Assembly: GCA_037200385.1 (NCBI GenBank)
Contig: JBBCGL010000001.1
Location: forward strand, 3,921,418 to 3,985,417
DNA from: Rhizomicrobium sp.
Lineage (GTDB): Bacteria; Pseudomonadota; Alphaproteobacteria; Micropepsales; Micropepsaceae
Reading direction: 5' to 3'
DNA length: 64,000 nucleotides
The notes beneath the pieces were generated by a model, which made no database searches, was not told the origin of the DNA, and worked only from the letters and a program-made list of their open reading frames with translations. Below, piece after piece: positions 43,088-52,633 of the stretch. The position numbers and the translations under genes are program-made. How positions within the stretch are numbered: the stretch's first letter is position 1; each line of letters starts with the position of its first letter.

Positions 43088-44116
43088 TCAGGCTTTGAGG
43101 CCGCGCAGCAACTGGCGGTACTGGCTCGGCGCCCGGCCGAAATTGTCCCGGCAGAAGCGGCGAAGGCTGCGGTCGTCGGAGAAGCCCATCTTCTCGGCGA
43201 TGTCAGCGATCGGCGTTTCGGTCGCGAGCAGATCCTGCAATTGCGCGCTGCGGACCTCAGCCGACAGGCGGCGAAAGCTCATGCCCTCGTCGGTGAGGCG
43301 TCGGCGCAGCGTCGCCACGCTCCAGTGCAGGGCATCCGAGACGTCTTTTTCCGAGCGCAGCCCCTTGCGCAAATGTTGCCGCACGGAAAATCCGGTCGCG
43401 GCGCCGTCGAGCGCCTGCCCGTCATGCTCTTCCAGCATGGCCCGGAAGCTCTCGAATTCCTGGTCGCCCCAGGCTTTGTACTTCTGGGCGAGGATCGGCG
43501 CCTGCATGTCTTCCAGACTGTAGACGATGGTCGCGCCGGCGCCGCGACGGACCATCGGCGCATGCAGCGAGGCAAGCAGCGCGTCATCGACGCCCCGCAG
43601 CGTGGCCGAGCCGCGGACGAGGACCGGATCGAGGCGTCGTCCCGTCATCCAGCGCAACGCACAATGCGTCACCACCGTGAAACATTCGACATAGATTTCG
43701 GCACGCAGGCTGTTTCCGTCGCGAGGCACCGTCGTCAGATGAATCGTTTCCCCGCTCCTGCGCAGGGTGATCCGGCATTCCTTGCGGATCAGACGGGCCG
43801 TCGCCGTGAACCGCTTGAGCGCTTCCAGCAGCGTGTCCGCCTCCTTGGCCGCCGTGAACAGGACGGACAGGCTGCCGCGCGGAACCGGTTCTGCCGCGAC
43901 GCCATGCGTCTCGTCGTTGCGGAGTTGAATGTTTTCGGTGCAAAGCCGCCAGAACGTCGGGAGATCGACCGATCCCGGCAGCACCCCGCGCGGCGCAAGA
44001 CCGGACCGGCTGATCAGCCTTGCGGTCGCATCGCGCCCGATCAAGGTCGACAGATATTCGAGGCGGACGGCTTGCATCGAGAGTGTGCACGCTTCGTGGT
44101 TCGTTGCGGCAGTCAT
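43088..44116 (-). CDS. AraC-family transcriptional regulator
   Basis: The 342-residue regulator has an N-terminal ligand-binding half of the arabinose-binding-like (OruR/ArgR-type) form and a C-terminal AraC double helix-turn-helix: VSDALHWSVATLRRRLTDEGM with SFRRLSAEVRSAQLQDLL, then PIADIAEKMGFSDDRSLRRFCRDNFGRAPSQYR. It is divergent from the TonB receptor and esterase operon, which is the likely target. ATG 44116 is preferred; a TTG at 44140 would add eight residues and an ATG at 44077 is possible. Confidence 0.88.
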   Translation of the reverse strand: MTAATNHEACTLSMQAVRLEYLSTLIGRDATARLISRSGLAPRGVLPGSVDLPTFWRLCTENIQLRNDETHGVAAEPVPRGSLSVLFTAAKEADTLLEALKRFTATARLIRKECRITLRRSGETIHLTTVPRDGNSLRAEIYVECFTVVTHCALRWMTGRRLDPVLVRGSATLRGVDDALLASLHAPMVRRGAGATIVYSLEDMQAPILAQKYKAWGDQEFESFRAMLEEHDGQALDGAATGFSVRQHLRKGLRSEKDVSDALHWSVATLRRRLTDEGMSFRRLSAEVRSAQLQDLLATETPIADIAEKMGFSDDRSLRRFCRDNFGRAPSQYRQLLRGLKA

Positions 44117-44390
44117 CGGGCGCCGGGACCGGTCTGTCAATGAGCGAATTTATCCGCTGGTGATTTCGCAGTCCCGTCCTGCCTTTGCCCGCATCATCTG
44201 CCTACGGTCCGCTCGCATGTCGAGGGAGTCGGAACGCAGCGCGGCTGCGTGCCTCGCCGTCATGGCATCGGCGAAGATTGCCGGTTCTTAATGTCGTGTG
44301 ATGACCCGACAGGGTCGAGGAAACTTTAAGTCCGCGTCGGATAATCGGCTGCAAACGCCGAACATAACGCGGACGCCGGGAGAAATGACG
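44117..44390. promoter_or_regulatory. AraC / receptor divergent control region
   Basis: This 274-base region holds both promoters. Two self-complementary elements lie on the receptor side: GACCC-GACA-GGGTC (44303-44316), and TCCGCGT (44331-44337) with ACGCGGA (44367-44373), a 7-base perfect pair that could form a leader-RNA hairpin or serve as a regulator site. The second arm ends a few bases before the receptor's ribosome site. Confidence 0.45.
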
Positions 44391-46619
44391 ATGCGTCTTT
44401 CGCAAAAGGCCGCGCTGTGCGGCAGCTTGGCAATTTCCGCACTGGCCTGGCCGGCCGGCGCATGGGCGCAGCAGGCGCCTGCCGCCCAGAACCCCGATAC
44501 GATCGAGACGGTGGTCGTCACGGCATCGCGGCGCTCCGAATCCGTACAGGACGTTCCAGGCCAGGTCACCGCCATGACCGGCTCCAACCTGGATCAGATC
44601 CACGCCAAGAGCTTCGAGGATTTCGCGGCCTATGTCCCGGGCCTGAGCTTCCAGAACACCGGCCCCACCAGCGATCTTATTGCGATCCGCGGCGTCACGA
44701 CGGGCGGCTCGCAGCTCAGCGGCGCGGTCGGCATGTATGTCGACCAGGTGCCGGTGGGCGCGAGCTCGTCGTTCGGCCTCGCGTTCCAGACGCTGTCGGT
44801 CAACACCTTCGACCTCTCGCGCGTCGAAGTCCTGAACGGACCGCAGGGCACGCTCTACGGCTCGAACGCGCTCGGCGGCACGATCAAGTACATCACTGCG
44901 GCACCCAATCTCGACAGCTACAGCGCGCTGGCAGAGGCCGAAGGTTCCAATACCGATCATGGCTCTTTCAGTGACGGGCTGCGCCTGATGGCGAACCTGC
45001 CGATCGATCCGGGCACCGCCGCCATCCGCATCGACGGCGTGCAGGAGTTCAACTCCGGCTATATCGACGATCCGGGTCGCGGAGCGAAGAACCAGGGCTC
45101 GTCGAACAGCTTCAACGGCCGCGCCTCGCTGCTCTGGCAGGTCACGCCCGACCTCGATGTACGGCTCGGCGTGTTTGCGCAGAACATCGACGGCCTCGGC
45201 GTCAATGCGGACTTCCGCGATTTCGCCACCGGCAAGCCGGTCGCCGGCGAATATGAGCAGGGCTTCGCGCTCCGCCAGCCCTCGGCCGCGCAGATCACGC
45301 TCTATTCGGGCGTCGCCGACTGGAACCTGCAATGGGCGACGCTGACCTCGGTCACCGGCTATCAGGTCAATCACGGCGAATATCTGTCCGACGTGAGCGA
45401 CGTCTACAACCCGCTGCTCGCCGGCGTCTTCGGCGTGCTGCCCTATGGCCTGTTCGTCGATACGAACACCAGCAAGTTCACGCAGGAAGTCCGTCTCGCC
45501 TCTCCCGACAACACGACCTTCGAGTGGCTCGTCGGCGGCTATTTCACGAGCGAGTCGACGCTGGAGAACATCGACCTGCGCAACTATGCAAGTCCGGATC
45601 ACCTGTTCTTCGGCTCGGCGGCGTTTCTCGGAACCCTGCCCAGCGTCTATCAGGAGTTTGCGATCTTCGGCGACGGGACCTATTTCGTCACCGACGATTT
45701 CGATATCGGGCTCGGCATCCGCTACAGCAACAACGAGCAGCACTATCAGCAATTGGCCCACGGCATCCTGGTCGTGCCGGCCGATCCGGCCGAGGTCACG
45801 CATGAGGATGCGAAGTCCAATCAGGACGTGGTGACTTATCTCGTCAACCCGCGCTGGCACATCAACGAAGACGTGATGCTCTACGCCAAGGCGGCGAGCG
45901 GCTACCGCCCGGGCGGCCCCAACTTCGTCCTGGCGCTGGGCGGCGGCGCACCGACCTTCCAGCCCGATTCGCTCTGGAACTACGAGATCGGCGAGAAGGC
46001 GACGCTGTTCGACAAGCGGCTGACCCTCAACGCCGACATCTACGACATCGAGTGGTCGCAGATCCAGCTGACCGTCAACAATGGCGGCATCAACCAGATC
46101 GAGAATGGCGGCAATGCGCGGGTCCAGGGCGCCGAAGTCAGCTTCGCCTATCAGGTCGACCATGCGCTGTCCGTCGCGGGCTCGGCCGCCTATACCGACG
46201 CGAAACTCACCACACCGGCGCCGGCGCTCGGCCTGGCGCATAGCGGCGTGCGCCTGCCGCTGTCGCCGCGCTACAATTTCGCGCTGTCGGCGAACTACAC
46301 CTTCGACATCGCACAGGACTATGTCGGCGACCTCAACGTCACCGACCGCTATATCGGCGACCGCACCTCCGGCTATGCCGGAAGCCCGATCAGCCCGCTC
46401 TACAAGCTGCCGGGCTACAATTCGCTGGATATCGATCTGGCGGTGGTGATGCCGCACGGCCTCGAACTCGACGCCTATATCAAGAACGTGTTCGACGAAG
46501 CGGGGCAGGTCTCGGCGTCGACGCTGGCGAACGAATACGATCCCACCGCGCCGGTGCCGGTCACGCTGTCCCAGCCGCGCACGGTCGGATTGGTGCTGAA
46601 GGCTGCCATCGGCCCATAA
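44391..46619 (+). CDS. TonB-dependent receptor
   Basis: The 742-residue outer-membrane receptor has a signal peptide (CGSLAISALAWPAGAWAQ) and a TonB box ETVVVTASR at residues 39-47. The plug domain has IRGVTTGGSQLSGAVGMYV and VEVLNGPQGTLYGSNALGG. A 22-strand barrel follows with a GYRPGGPNF mid-barrel motif and ends in GLVLKAAIG. The ATG at 44391 sits eight bases after GGGAG; an ATG six bases upstream is possible. There is no N-terminal STN domain, so signalling to a sigma factor is not expected. Regulation is probably by the divergent AraC protein. The esterase gene 25 bases downstream suggests an ester-bearing ligand. Confidence 0.94.
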   Translation: MRLSQKAALCGSLAISALAWPAGAWAQQAPAAQNPDTIETVVVTASRRSESVQDVPGQVTAMTGSNLDQIHAKSFEDFAAYVPGLSFQNTGPTSDLIAIRGVTTGGSQLSGAVGMYVDQVPVGASSSFGLAFQTLSVNTFDLSRVEVLNGPQGTLYGSNALGGTIKYITAAPNLDSYSALAEAEGSNTDHGSFSDGLRLMANLPIDPGTAAIRIDGVQEFNSGYIDDPGRGAKNQGSSNSFNGRASLLWQVTPDLDVRLGVFAQNIDGLGVNADFRDFATGKPVAGEYEQGFALRQPSAAQITLYSGVADWNLQWATLTSVTGYQVNHGEYLSDVSDVYNPLLAGVFGVLPYGLFVDTNTSKFTQEVRLASPDNTTFEWLVGGYFTSESTLENIDLRNYASPDHLFFGSAAFLGTLPSVYQEFAIFGDGTYFVTDDFDIGLGIRYSNNEQHYQQLAHGILVVPADPAEVTHEDAKSNQDVVTYLVNPRWHINEDVMLYAKAASGYRPGGPNFVLALGGGAPTFQPDSLWNYEIGEKATLFDKRLTLNADIYDIEWSQIQLTVNNGGINQIENGGNARVQGAEVSFAYQVDHALSVAGSAAYTDAKLTTPAPALGLAHSGVRLPLSPRYNFALSANYTFDIAQDYVGDLNVTDRYIGDRTSGYAGSPISPLYKLPGYNSLDIDLAVVMPHGLELDAYIKNVFDEAGQVSASTLANEYDPTAPVPVTLSQPRTVGLVLKAAIGP

Positions 46620-46644
46620 GCTGCGCGAAGCGGATCGACCCGAT

Positions 46645-48183
46645 ATGACCGACATCGAGACTGGCATTTTCTGCGTCGGCGAAACGACGTCGGGCCGCAT
46701 CCAGGGACTCGTCAGCGGCGGCATAAGGCAGTTCAAGGCCGTCCCCTATGGCGCCTCGACCGCGGGCGCGGGCCGCTTCCGGGCGCCGCGGAAAGCGGTG
46801 CCCTGGACCGGAACGCGCGAGTGTTTCGGTTACGGGCCGGTCTCGCCGCAGGTTCCGACCGACCTGACCAATTCCTACGGCCAGCTCATTCAATACGACG
46901 TCGCCGTGTCCGAGGGCGGCATGGGCGAGGATTGCCTGCACCTCAATCTCTGGACGCCGGGACTGCGCGACGGCGCAAAGCGGCCGGTGATCGTCTCCAT
47001 CCATGGCGGCGGCTATGGCATCAGCTCGGGCAATGGCCGGATGTATGACGGCGCCGAGCTCGCCCGTCTCGGCGATGTCGTGGTCGTGTCGGTGACCCAC
47101 AGGCTGGCAAGCTTCGGCTATCTCAACCTCCGCGACGCCGGCGGCGGCGGCGATGACGACGCTGCCGCCGGCCATGCGGGGATCATGGACCTCGTGCTCG
47201 CGCTCGAATGGGTGCGCGACAACATCGCGGGCTTCGGCGGCGATCCGAACCGGGTGCTGATCTTCGGGCAATCCGGCGGCGGCTGGAAGGTGAGCACGCT
47301 GCTCGCCACGCCGGCCGCGAAAGGCCTGTTCCATCGCGCCGGCATCCAGAGCGGCTCCCAGCTCAGATTGCAGACGCGCGAACAGTCCGCCGCCGTCGCG
47401 GCTGCGCTCATCGCCGAGCTCGGACTCGCCAAGGCGACGGCCGACAGGATCCGGGACGTTCCCTGGCAAGTCCTGCTCGCCGCACAGACCAAGATCGGCG
47501 CGCTGAATTTCAGCCCCGTTCTCGATGGGCGGTACCTGCCGCACCATCCCTTCGACCCCAAGGCGCCGGAAGAGAGCGCCGACATACCGCTCGTCATATC
47601 GACCACGCTGGACGATGCCGGCCTGTTCTTCGCCGATTTCGATCTCGATGAGGCCGGCCTGAAGGCGAAGCTGCGCGGCCGGCATGGCGATATCGCCGAT
47701 ACGATGCTGCGTCTGTACCGGGAAAAATGGCCCGCGAAATCGCCCTTCCTGACCTTTGCGCAGATCATGACGGATTACGGCTTCCGCCGCTTCGCCTATG
47801 CGCAGGCGGAACGGAAGGCCGAGCAGGCGCGTGCGCCGGTCTATTTCTATCAATGGGATTGGGCGACTCCCGCGTTCGACGGCCGCTGGGGCGCCGCGCA
47901 TGCCACCGACGTGTCCGCGTCGTTCGGCAATAGCCGCGATGCGATCATGGGCGGCGGCGCCGAACCCGGCCGCAGGCTGTGCAAGGCCCTTGTCTCCGCC
48001 TGGGCGGCATTCGCCGCCACCGGCGATCCGAACAATGCCAACATTCCCCAATGGCCGAGATTCGATGCCCATCGCCGTGCGACGATGATCTTCGACGAGA
48101 CGATCCAGGTAGCAAACGATCCGAACCGTGAGCAAAGGTTGTTCTGGGAAGATCGGCCGCCGGCGAACAGCGTCTACGACTGA
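46645..48183 (+). CDS. type-B carboxylesterase
   Basis: The 512-residue alpha/beta-hydrolase has the carboxylesterase-B layout. The oxyanion hole is HGGGYGISSG. The nucleophile elbow is GQSGGG with Ser210, where the family usually has GESAG. The acid is Asp324 in TTLDDAG, in the place of the common Glu of TTRDEG. The His is His419 in GAAHATDVSASFGN. All three catalytic positions are therefore present with Asp/Gln variations. No signal peptide is seen. It follows the TonB receptor in one operon under the AraC regulator, so it probably hydrolyses the imported compound. The substrate is unknown. Confidence 0.9.
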   Translation: MTDIETGIFCVGETTSGRIQGLVSGGIRQFKAVPYGASTAGAGRFRAPRKAVPWTGTRECFGYGPVSPQVPTDLTNSYGQLIQYDVAVSEGGMGEDCLHLNLWTPGLRDGAKRPVIVSIHGGGYGISSGNGRMYDGAELARLGDVVVVSVTHRLASFGYLNLRDAGGGGDDDAAAGHAGIMDLVLALEWVRDNIAGFGGDPNRVLIFGQSGGGWKVSTLLATPAAKGLFHRAGIQSGSQLRLQTREQSAAVAAALIAELGLAKATADRIRDVPWQVLLAAQTKIGALNFSPVLDGRYLPHHPFDPKAPEESADIPLVISTTLDDAGLFFADFDLDEAGLKAKLRGRHGDIADTMLRLYREKWPAKSPFLTFAQIMTDYGFRRFAYAQAERKAEQARAPVYFYQWDWATPAFDGRWGAAHATDVSASFGNSRDAIMGGGAEPGRRLCKALVSAWAAFAATGDPNNANIPQWPRFDAHRRATMIFDETIQVANDPNREQRLFWEDRPPANSVYD

Positions 48184-48240
48184 TGCGGTAATCCCCGATC
48201 TGGCGTAGGATGGCGCTTGAGGTTCCTTCTGGAGATGGCG

Positions 48241-48633
48241 ATGCGCCTGTCCCTTCCTATCCTGGCGTCGGTTTGCGGTCTGCTTCTGGCAGCCGCGCCG
48301 GCAGCCGCCGATCCGGCGGCACGGCACTCGCAGTGCTTCTTCGTGAACGGCTTCGAGAACTGGAAGGCGCCGGATGCCAGGACGATCTATATCCGGGTCA
48401 ATCTGCACCGCTATTACCGCCTCGATCTCGCGAACTCCTGTTCGGCGCTGCTGATGCCGGATTCTCACCTCATCACCAAATGGCGGGGCTCCAGTTCGGT
48501 CTGCTCGGCGCTCGACTGGGACCTGAAGGTCAGCCAAGGGTTTCCCGGCGCGGCCACACCCTGCATCGTCAAGACGATGACGGAGCTGACGGCGGAAGAA
48601 GCTGCCGCGATCCCGAAGAAGTTCAAGCCGTAA
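48241..48633 (+). CDS. DUF6491 secreted protein
   Basis: The 130-residue protein has a signal peptide (ILASVCGLLLAAAPAAA) and the DUF6491 pattern: CFFVNGFENWKAPD, then RTIYIRVNLHRYYRLDL, SSVCSALDWDLKV and PCIVKTMTELTAEEA. The Cys pairs may form disulfides in the periplasm. The function of the family is unknown. ATG 48241 follows GGAG by six bases; upstream in-frame starts add only an unlikely extension. The gene is 58 bases after the esterase stop. Confidence 0.85.
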   Translation: MRLSLPILASVCGLLLAAAPAAADPAARHSQCFFVNGFENWKAPDARTIYIRVNLHRYYRLDLANSCSALLMPDSHLITKWRGSSSVCSALDWDLKVSQGFPGAATPCIVKTMTELTAEEAAAIPKKFKP

Positions 48634-48793
48634 GAAAGATCGCGCGGTCTTCCTAGGCGCGCCGCGGGTTTCGGTGCGCCACGCCATCGCCATCGCCTTC
48701 CGGCCCCGCTGTGGGGGATTTCCGCCGCGCACGCGTCTATCCCGTGAGATTGCGCGCGGACGGCGGTGATCGATGCCGCGCCGGGGATATGAG

Positions 48794-50824
48794 ATGATCA
48801 GGAAGACGCCGCTCGCGCGTATCGCAGTCGGATGGGTTTCGTTGTTCCTGTGGTCGCAGCATGCGCTCGCATCGGTCCTGACCGAGCAGGACGTGCTCGA
48901 TAGAGCCTGGGCCGACAAGCCGCTGTTTGCGACCGAGAACATGATCCCCTCCTGGATCGCGCATACCCACCGCTTCATCTACAGCGAGATGAACGGCGGC
49001 ACGGGGAAGCTGGTCGACTTCGACGCCGATACGGGCCGTGCCGCGCCGCTTGGCGAGGGGCAGGGCGCCGCCGTGTCGCCGGACGGCCGCAGCATGCTCT
49101 TCCTGGCGCATGGCGCCGACGGGAAAGGCACCGTCCTATGGATGATGGGCACCGACGGCACCGGACGGCACATGGTCGATAGCGGCGATCGGGTCGATCC
49201 CACGGGCGCGCAATATGTGACCTGGACGTCCTATCACTGGTCGCCCGACGGCCGCCATTTCTTCCGGATGGCGCTGTCGCTCAACCAGCTTGCGAATGTG
49301 AAGCCCAGCGGTGAAACCTCGACGGTGCACGCCTATCCGATCGATACGTCGCAGGATTCGCGTCTGGCCTCGAAGATCGCGGTATTTTCGGCGGCGGGCG
49401 ATCTGCTGCGCAAATGGACGGTCAAGCAGGCCGTGCCGGATGTCGAATGGCTCGGCAATGGCGCGCTCGTCTACAGCCGCACCGACGGCCGTCCCGTCTT
49501 CACGGCGCACGCGGCGGTGTACGCCTTCGACATCCAAAGCGGCCGTGAAGAAAAACTCTTCGACGGCTTCGGCCGGCAGGTCACCTACAGGCCCGCGGCA
49601 AGTCCGGACGGCGGGCGGATCGCGTTCATCGCCGATCCGGGCGAGCCGGTCTTCACGCCCGGGCGGCGCGAGCTTGCGGTGTTCGACGTCAGGACGCATG
49701 CCGTCAAGGTCCTCACGGAAAACGCCGCGATCCAATCGCCGCGCTGGTCCGACGACGGACGGACGCTGTATTTCACCGACGGTATGTCGACGCAGCGGCA
49801 GCTGAAGGCGGTTCTCGCCGACGGTCGGATCGTCGTGCTCAGCACCGAACTCGGCCAGACGCTCGGCCTGTCGCAGTCGGACGACGGAAGATGGGCGGCA
49901 TGGACCGTCCACAAGCCGTTCGAGGCGTTCGTCATCCATGTCGCGCCCGGCACGCTTCCCGCGCCGTTGCAGGCGACCCGCACGCTCGATGTCCAGCCGG
50001 CCTCGTTCGGTCCGGAGTTCGGCACGACGACCGCGCTGACCTGGAAGAGCCCGGACGGCACCGTGATCGACGGATTGCTCACCGTGCCGCCCGGTTATGA
50101 CAGGCACAGGACATATCCCCTGGTCGTGCAGGTCCATGGGGGGCCGCAAGGCGGCGTCGAGATGACCGATTACGGCTGGCCCGGCGACGGCTATTTCGAT
50201 GCGCTGCTCGCATCGCGCGGCTATATGGTGCTGCGGCCCGATTATCGCGCGAGCGGCGAACTGGGCTGGGGCCCCTATATCCGTTCCAAGAACGCGGGCC
50301 GGATATTCGCCGACGACCGCGCCGACATCGAAAGCGGCGTGCAGATGCTGATCGACGGCGGCTCGGTCGATCCTACGCGCCTCATCCTCATCGGCCTCAG
50401 TTATGGCGGCGCCATGACCAATTACATCGCGACCCATTCGACGATGTTCCGTGCCGCCATCACCTATGAGGGGCTGGACTATCTCACCGATTGGGGCGGT
50501 CGGCCGGAATGGCCGGACCACAACGTCTCGGTCGAATGGGAGATGGGCGGCACGCCGTTCGATCGGCTTCCCACCTATATGGCGAACTCGGTCGTTCCGG
50601 CGCTTCGCACGGCGTCGACGCCGATGATGCTGGTCAATGGCGAACATGGGATCAATTCCGCCTCGTCGCCGCTGATCTACAACAGCCTCAGGCTTCGCGG
50701 GATCGACGCACAGTTCCTCTATTACGAGGGCGAGGGGCACGGCATTCAGCAGCATGTGAACCAGGCCGATTTCCTGGCCCGCATCATGGCGTGGATCGGG
50801 AAATATGCGCCGGTGAAGGAATGA
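48794..50824 (+). CDS. S9-family peptidase (prolyl oligopeptidase type), secreted, with unusual catalytic acid position
   Basis: The 676-residue protein has a signal peptide (ARIAVGWVSLFLWSQHALA), a beta-propeller (YVTWTSYHWSPDGRHFF, YRPAASPDGGRIAFI, SDDGRTLYFTDG), then an alpha/beta-hydrolase domain with HGGPQGGVEM and the nucleophile Ser536 in GLSYGGAM. The His is His649 in GEGHGI. At the position of the usual Asp (HGxxD in the family) the sequence reads NGEHG, with Gly619; Glu617 two residues before could take its place. It is in front of fecI/fecR and a receptor on the same strand. The protease probably digests a peptide imported by that receptor. Lasso-peptide isopeptidases (AtxE2 type) sit in a similar context and also lack the standard Asp, as I recall. 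Confidence 0.88.
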   Translation: MIRKTPLARIAVGWVSLFLWSQHALASVLTEQDVLDRAWADKPLFATENMIPSWIAHTHRFIYSEMNGGTGKLVDFDADTGRAAPLGEGQGAAVSPDGRSMLFLAHGADGKGTVLWMMGTDGTGRHMVDSGDRVDPTGAQYVTWTSYHWSPDGRHFFRMALSLNQLANVKPSGETSTVHAYPIDTSQDSRLASKIAVFSAAGDLLRKWTVKQAVPDVEWLGNGALVYSRTDGRPVFTAHAAVYAFDIQSGREEKLFDGFGRQVTYRPAASPDGGRIAFIADPGEPVFTPGRRELAVFDVRTHAVKVLTENAAIQSPRWSDDGRTLYFTDGMSTQRQLKAVLADGRIVVLSTELGQTLGLSQSDDGRWAAWTVHKPFEAFVIHVAPGTLPAPLQATRTLDVQPASFGPEFGTTTALTWKSPDGTVIDGLLTVPPGYDRHRTYPLVVQVHGGPQGGVEMTDYGWPGDGYFDALLASRGYMVLRPDYRASGELGWGPYIRSKNAGRIFADDRADIESGVQMLIDGGSVDPTRLILIGLSYGGAMTNYIATHSTMFRAAITYEGLDYLTDWGGRPEWPDHNVSVEWEMGGTPFDRLPTYMANSVVPALRTASTPMMLVNGEHGINSASSPLIYNSLRLRGIDAQFLYYEGEGHGIQQHVNQADFLARIMAWIGKYAPVKE

Positions 50825-50965
50825 CCCCCGCGCCGGGCACATAGACGCTCGGCAACGTCATTTCCCCTATCGCCTGCATGCGGGATTTTCCGCTCCGGGT
50901 CCTGGCCGCCACACCGGGCAATTCGTCGCTTGCAAACGCATCCTCGGTGACCTTTGCTGGCCGGC

Positions 50966-51568
50966 ATGTGTCGCGTCTCCGATGCGCGTGCGCTCTGGCT
51001 CGCGCGCCATGTCCTGCCGGTCGAACCCGCCTTGCGCGCGTGGCTTCGCCGGCGGGGGCTGTCGGATTTCGACGTCGACGATCTGGTGCAGGAGACCTAC
51101 GCGAAATTCATCACGCTGGACTCGGTCGACGCCATTCGCGATCCCAAGAGCTATGCGTTCCAGGTGGCGCATTCGATCTTCGTGAGCCGGATCCGGCGGG
51201 CGCGGATCGTGCCGATCCAGGCGAGCGCCGACCTCAGCGAGATGTCGATCCCGGCCCATGACGGGACGCCGGAGGACATCCTGGAGGCGCGCGACGAGCT
51301 CCTCGAGCTGGCGGGCGCCCTGGCCAGCCTGCCGACCCGCTGCCGCACCGCCTTCCTGCTGCGCCGGGTCGACGGCCTGTCCCAACGCCAAGTCGCGCAA
51401 CATCTTGGGATCAGCGAGAAAACCGTGGAAAATTACATGACCCAGGCCATCCGCTTCCTCATGGATCGGTATGGCCGTGGGGGGAAACCACGGGTCGGCG
51501 CGTCCAAGGACGTAACGGGAGAGACCAAGACTCGAAATGCAGTCAAGAACCAAGAGCCCGGAGATTGA
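50966..51568 (+). CDS. ECF sigma factor, FecI-like
   Basis: The 200-residue sigma factor has region 2 (LSDFDVDDLVQETYAKF and DPKSYAFQVAHSIFVSRIRRAR) and region 4 (ALASLPTRCRTAFLLRRVDGLSQRQVAQHLGISEKTVENYM). It is the cytoplasmic end of a surface-signalling switch: a ligand on the outer-membrane receptor signals through FecR to release the sigma factor. The ATG at 50966 is used; a TTG at 50954 adds four residues. The fecR start overlaps its end by 32 bases. Confidence 0.92.
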   Translation: MCRVSDARALWLARHVLPVEPALRAWLRRRGLSDFDVDDLVQETYAKFITLDSVDAIRDPKSYAFQVAHSIFVSRIRRARIVPIQASADLSEMSIPAHDGTPEDILEARDELLELAGALASLPTRCRTAFLLRRVDGLSQRQVAQHLGISEKTVENYMTQAIRFLMDRYGRGGKPRVGASKDVTGETKTRNAVKNQEPGD

Positions 51569-52535
51569 CGACCGGGCGGCCGAATGGGCCGCCAGGGTCG
51601 ATGCCGGCGAGCTTCGGCCGGAGGAAGAGGCACAGCTCGCGGCGTGGCTCGATGCCGATGTGCGCCATCTCGGCGCCTTCGCCAAGGCGCGCGCCATCGT
51701 CCTGCACAGCGAGCGGGCGCGGGCGCTTGGCCCGAATTTCGATCCGGATTCCTTCGTGCCCGCCCGCGGCGGGGACCACCAAACGCCGTCCGCGCCGGTC
51801 TCGCGTCGCCGTGCGCTCTGGGTGGGCGGCGTGGCCGCGAGCGCCGCGGCGGTCGTCCTGTCCGGCGGCGCGGCCTGGCTGGCGGTCGCCGGCCGCAGCT
51901 ATTCGACGCGGATCGGCGAGACCCGGGTCGTGCCCCTGGAAGACGGCTCGATCGTCACCCTGAACACCAATTCCGAAGTGGCCATCCACTTCACCGATGA
52001 CGCGCGCATGGTTCGGCTTCTGCGGGGCGAGGCTTTGTTCGATGTCGCCAAGAACCGCAAGCGGCCTTTCATCGTGAACGCCGACGGCACGTCGGTGCGC
52101 GCGGTGGGCACCAGCTTCACGGTGGAACTGCTCCCCGAACAGCCGGTCCAGGTCCTGGTCCGCGAAGGCATCGTCGAGGTCAAACGTCCGGATCAGCCCG
52201 CCGCGCCGCCCGTCAGGCTTCCGGCAAACACGCGGGCGGTTACGCCTAAGGATGCGCCTATCGTTGCTCAAAGAGTGGCCAGCGCCGAGGTCGTTCGTGC
52301 GCTGTCGTGGCGGGTCGGCCGGCTCGCGTTCGAAGGCGAAACGCTGGCACAGGCGGCCGCCATCTTCGCGCGCTACAGCGAAACCCGGATCGTGATCGAC
52401 GACCCCGCGATTGCAAACAAGACGATCACCGGGCTGTACGTCTCCAACGATCCCGTCGGCTTCTCGAACGCGGTGGCGCTGTCGCTCGATCTGCATACGG
52501 AGCTTGCCGGCGACGCGGTGCATATCCGGCCGTGA
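51537..52535 (+). CDS. FecR-family anti-sigma/sigma-regulating membrane protein
   Basis: The 332-residue protein has an N-terminal cytoplasmic DUF4880-type sigma-binding part (DDRAAEWAARVDAGELRPEEEAQLAAW), a single membrane helix (~residues 97-122) and a periplasmic FecR domain (VVPLEDGSIVTLNTNSEVAIHF, RLLRGEALFDVAKNRKRPFIV, VRAVGTSFTVEL). The C-terminal part resembles an STN-like domain (LAFEGETLAQAAAIFARYSETRIVID). It transmits the receptor signal to the sigma factor. Its start lies inside the sigma-factor gene, giving coupled expression. Confidence 0.93.
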   Translation: MQSRTKSPEIDDRAAEWAARVDAGELRPEEEAQLAAWLDADVRHLGAFAKARAIVLHSERARALGPNFDPDSFVPARGGDHQTPSAPVSRRRALWVGGVAASAAAVVLSGGAAWLAVAGRSYSTRIGETRVVPLEDGSIVTLNTNSEVAIHFTDDARMVRLLRGEALFDVAKNRKRPFIVNADGTSVRAVGTSFTVELLPEQPVQVLVREGIVEVKRPDQPAAPPVRLPANTRAVTPKDAPIVAQRVASAEVVRALSWRVGRLAFEGETLAQAAAIFARYSETRIVIDDPAIANKTITGLYVSNDPVGFSNAVALSLDLHTELAGDAVHIRP

Positions 52536-52633
52536 CGTTTTTGCGTCGCGGGAGTAGGGGATTTGCGAAGTGCTGCACGTCTAGTCCCGCAGAGACCCAA
52601 GCAGGGGCAGGGTCTGAACAAGGGGCATCCGTC

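Noticed and set aside
48634-50965. A search for a lasso-peptide precursor near the S9 peptidase
   Set aside because: No short frame with a leader and suitable ring residues, and no B- or C-type biosynthetic gene, is visible on either strand.
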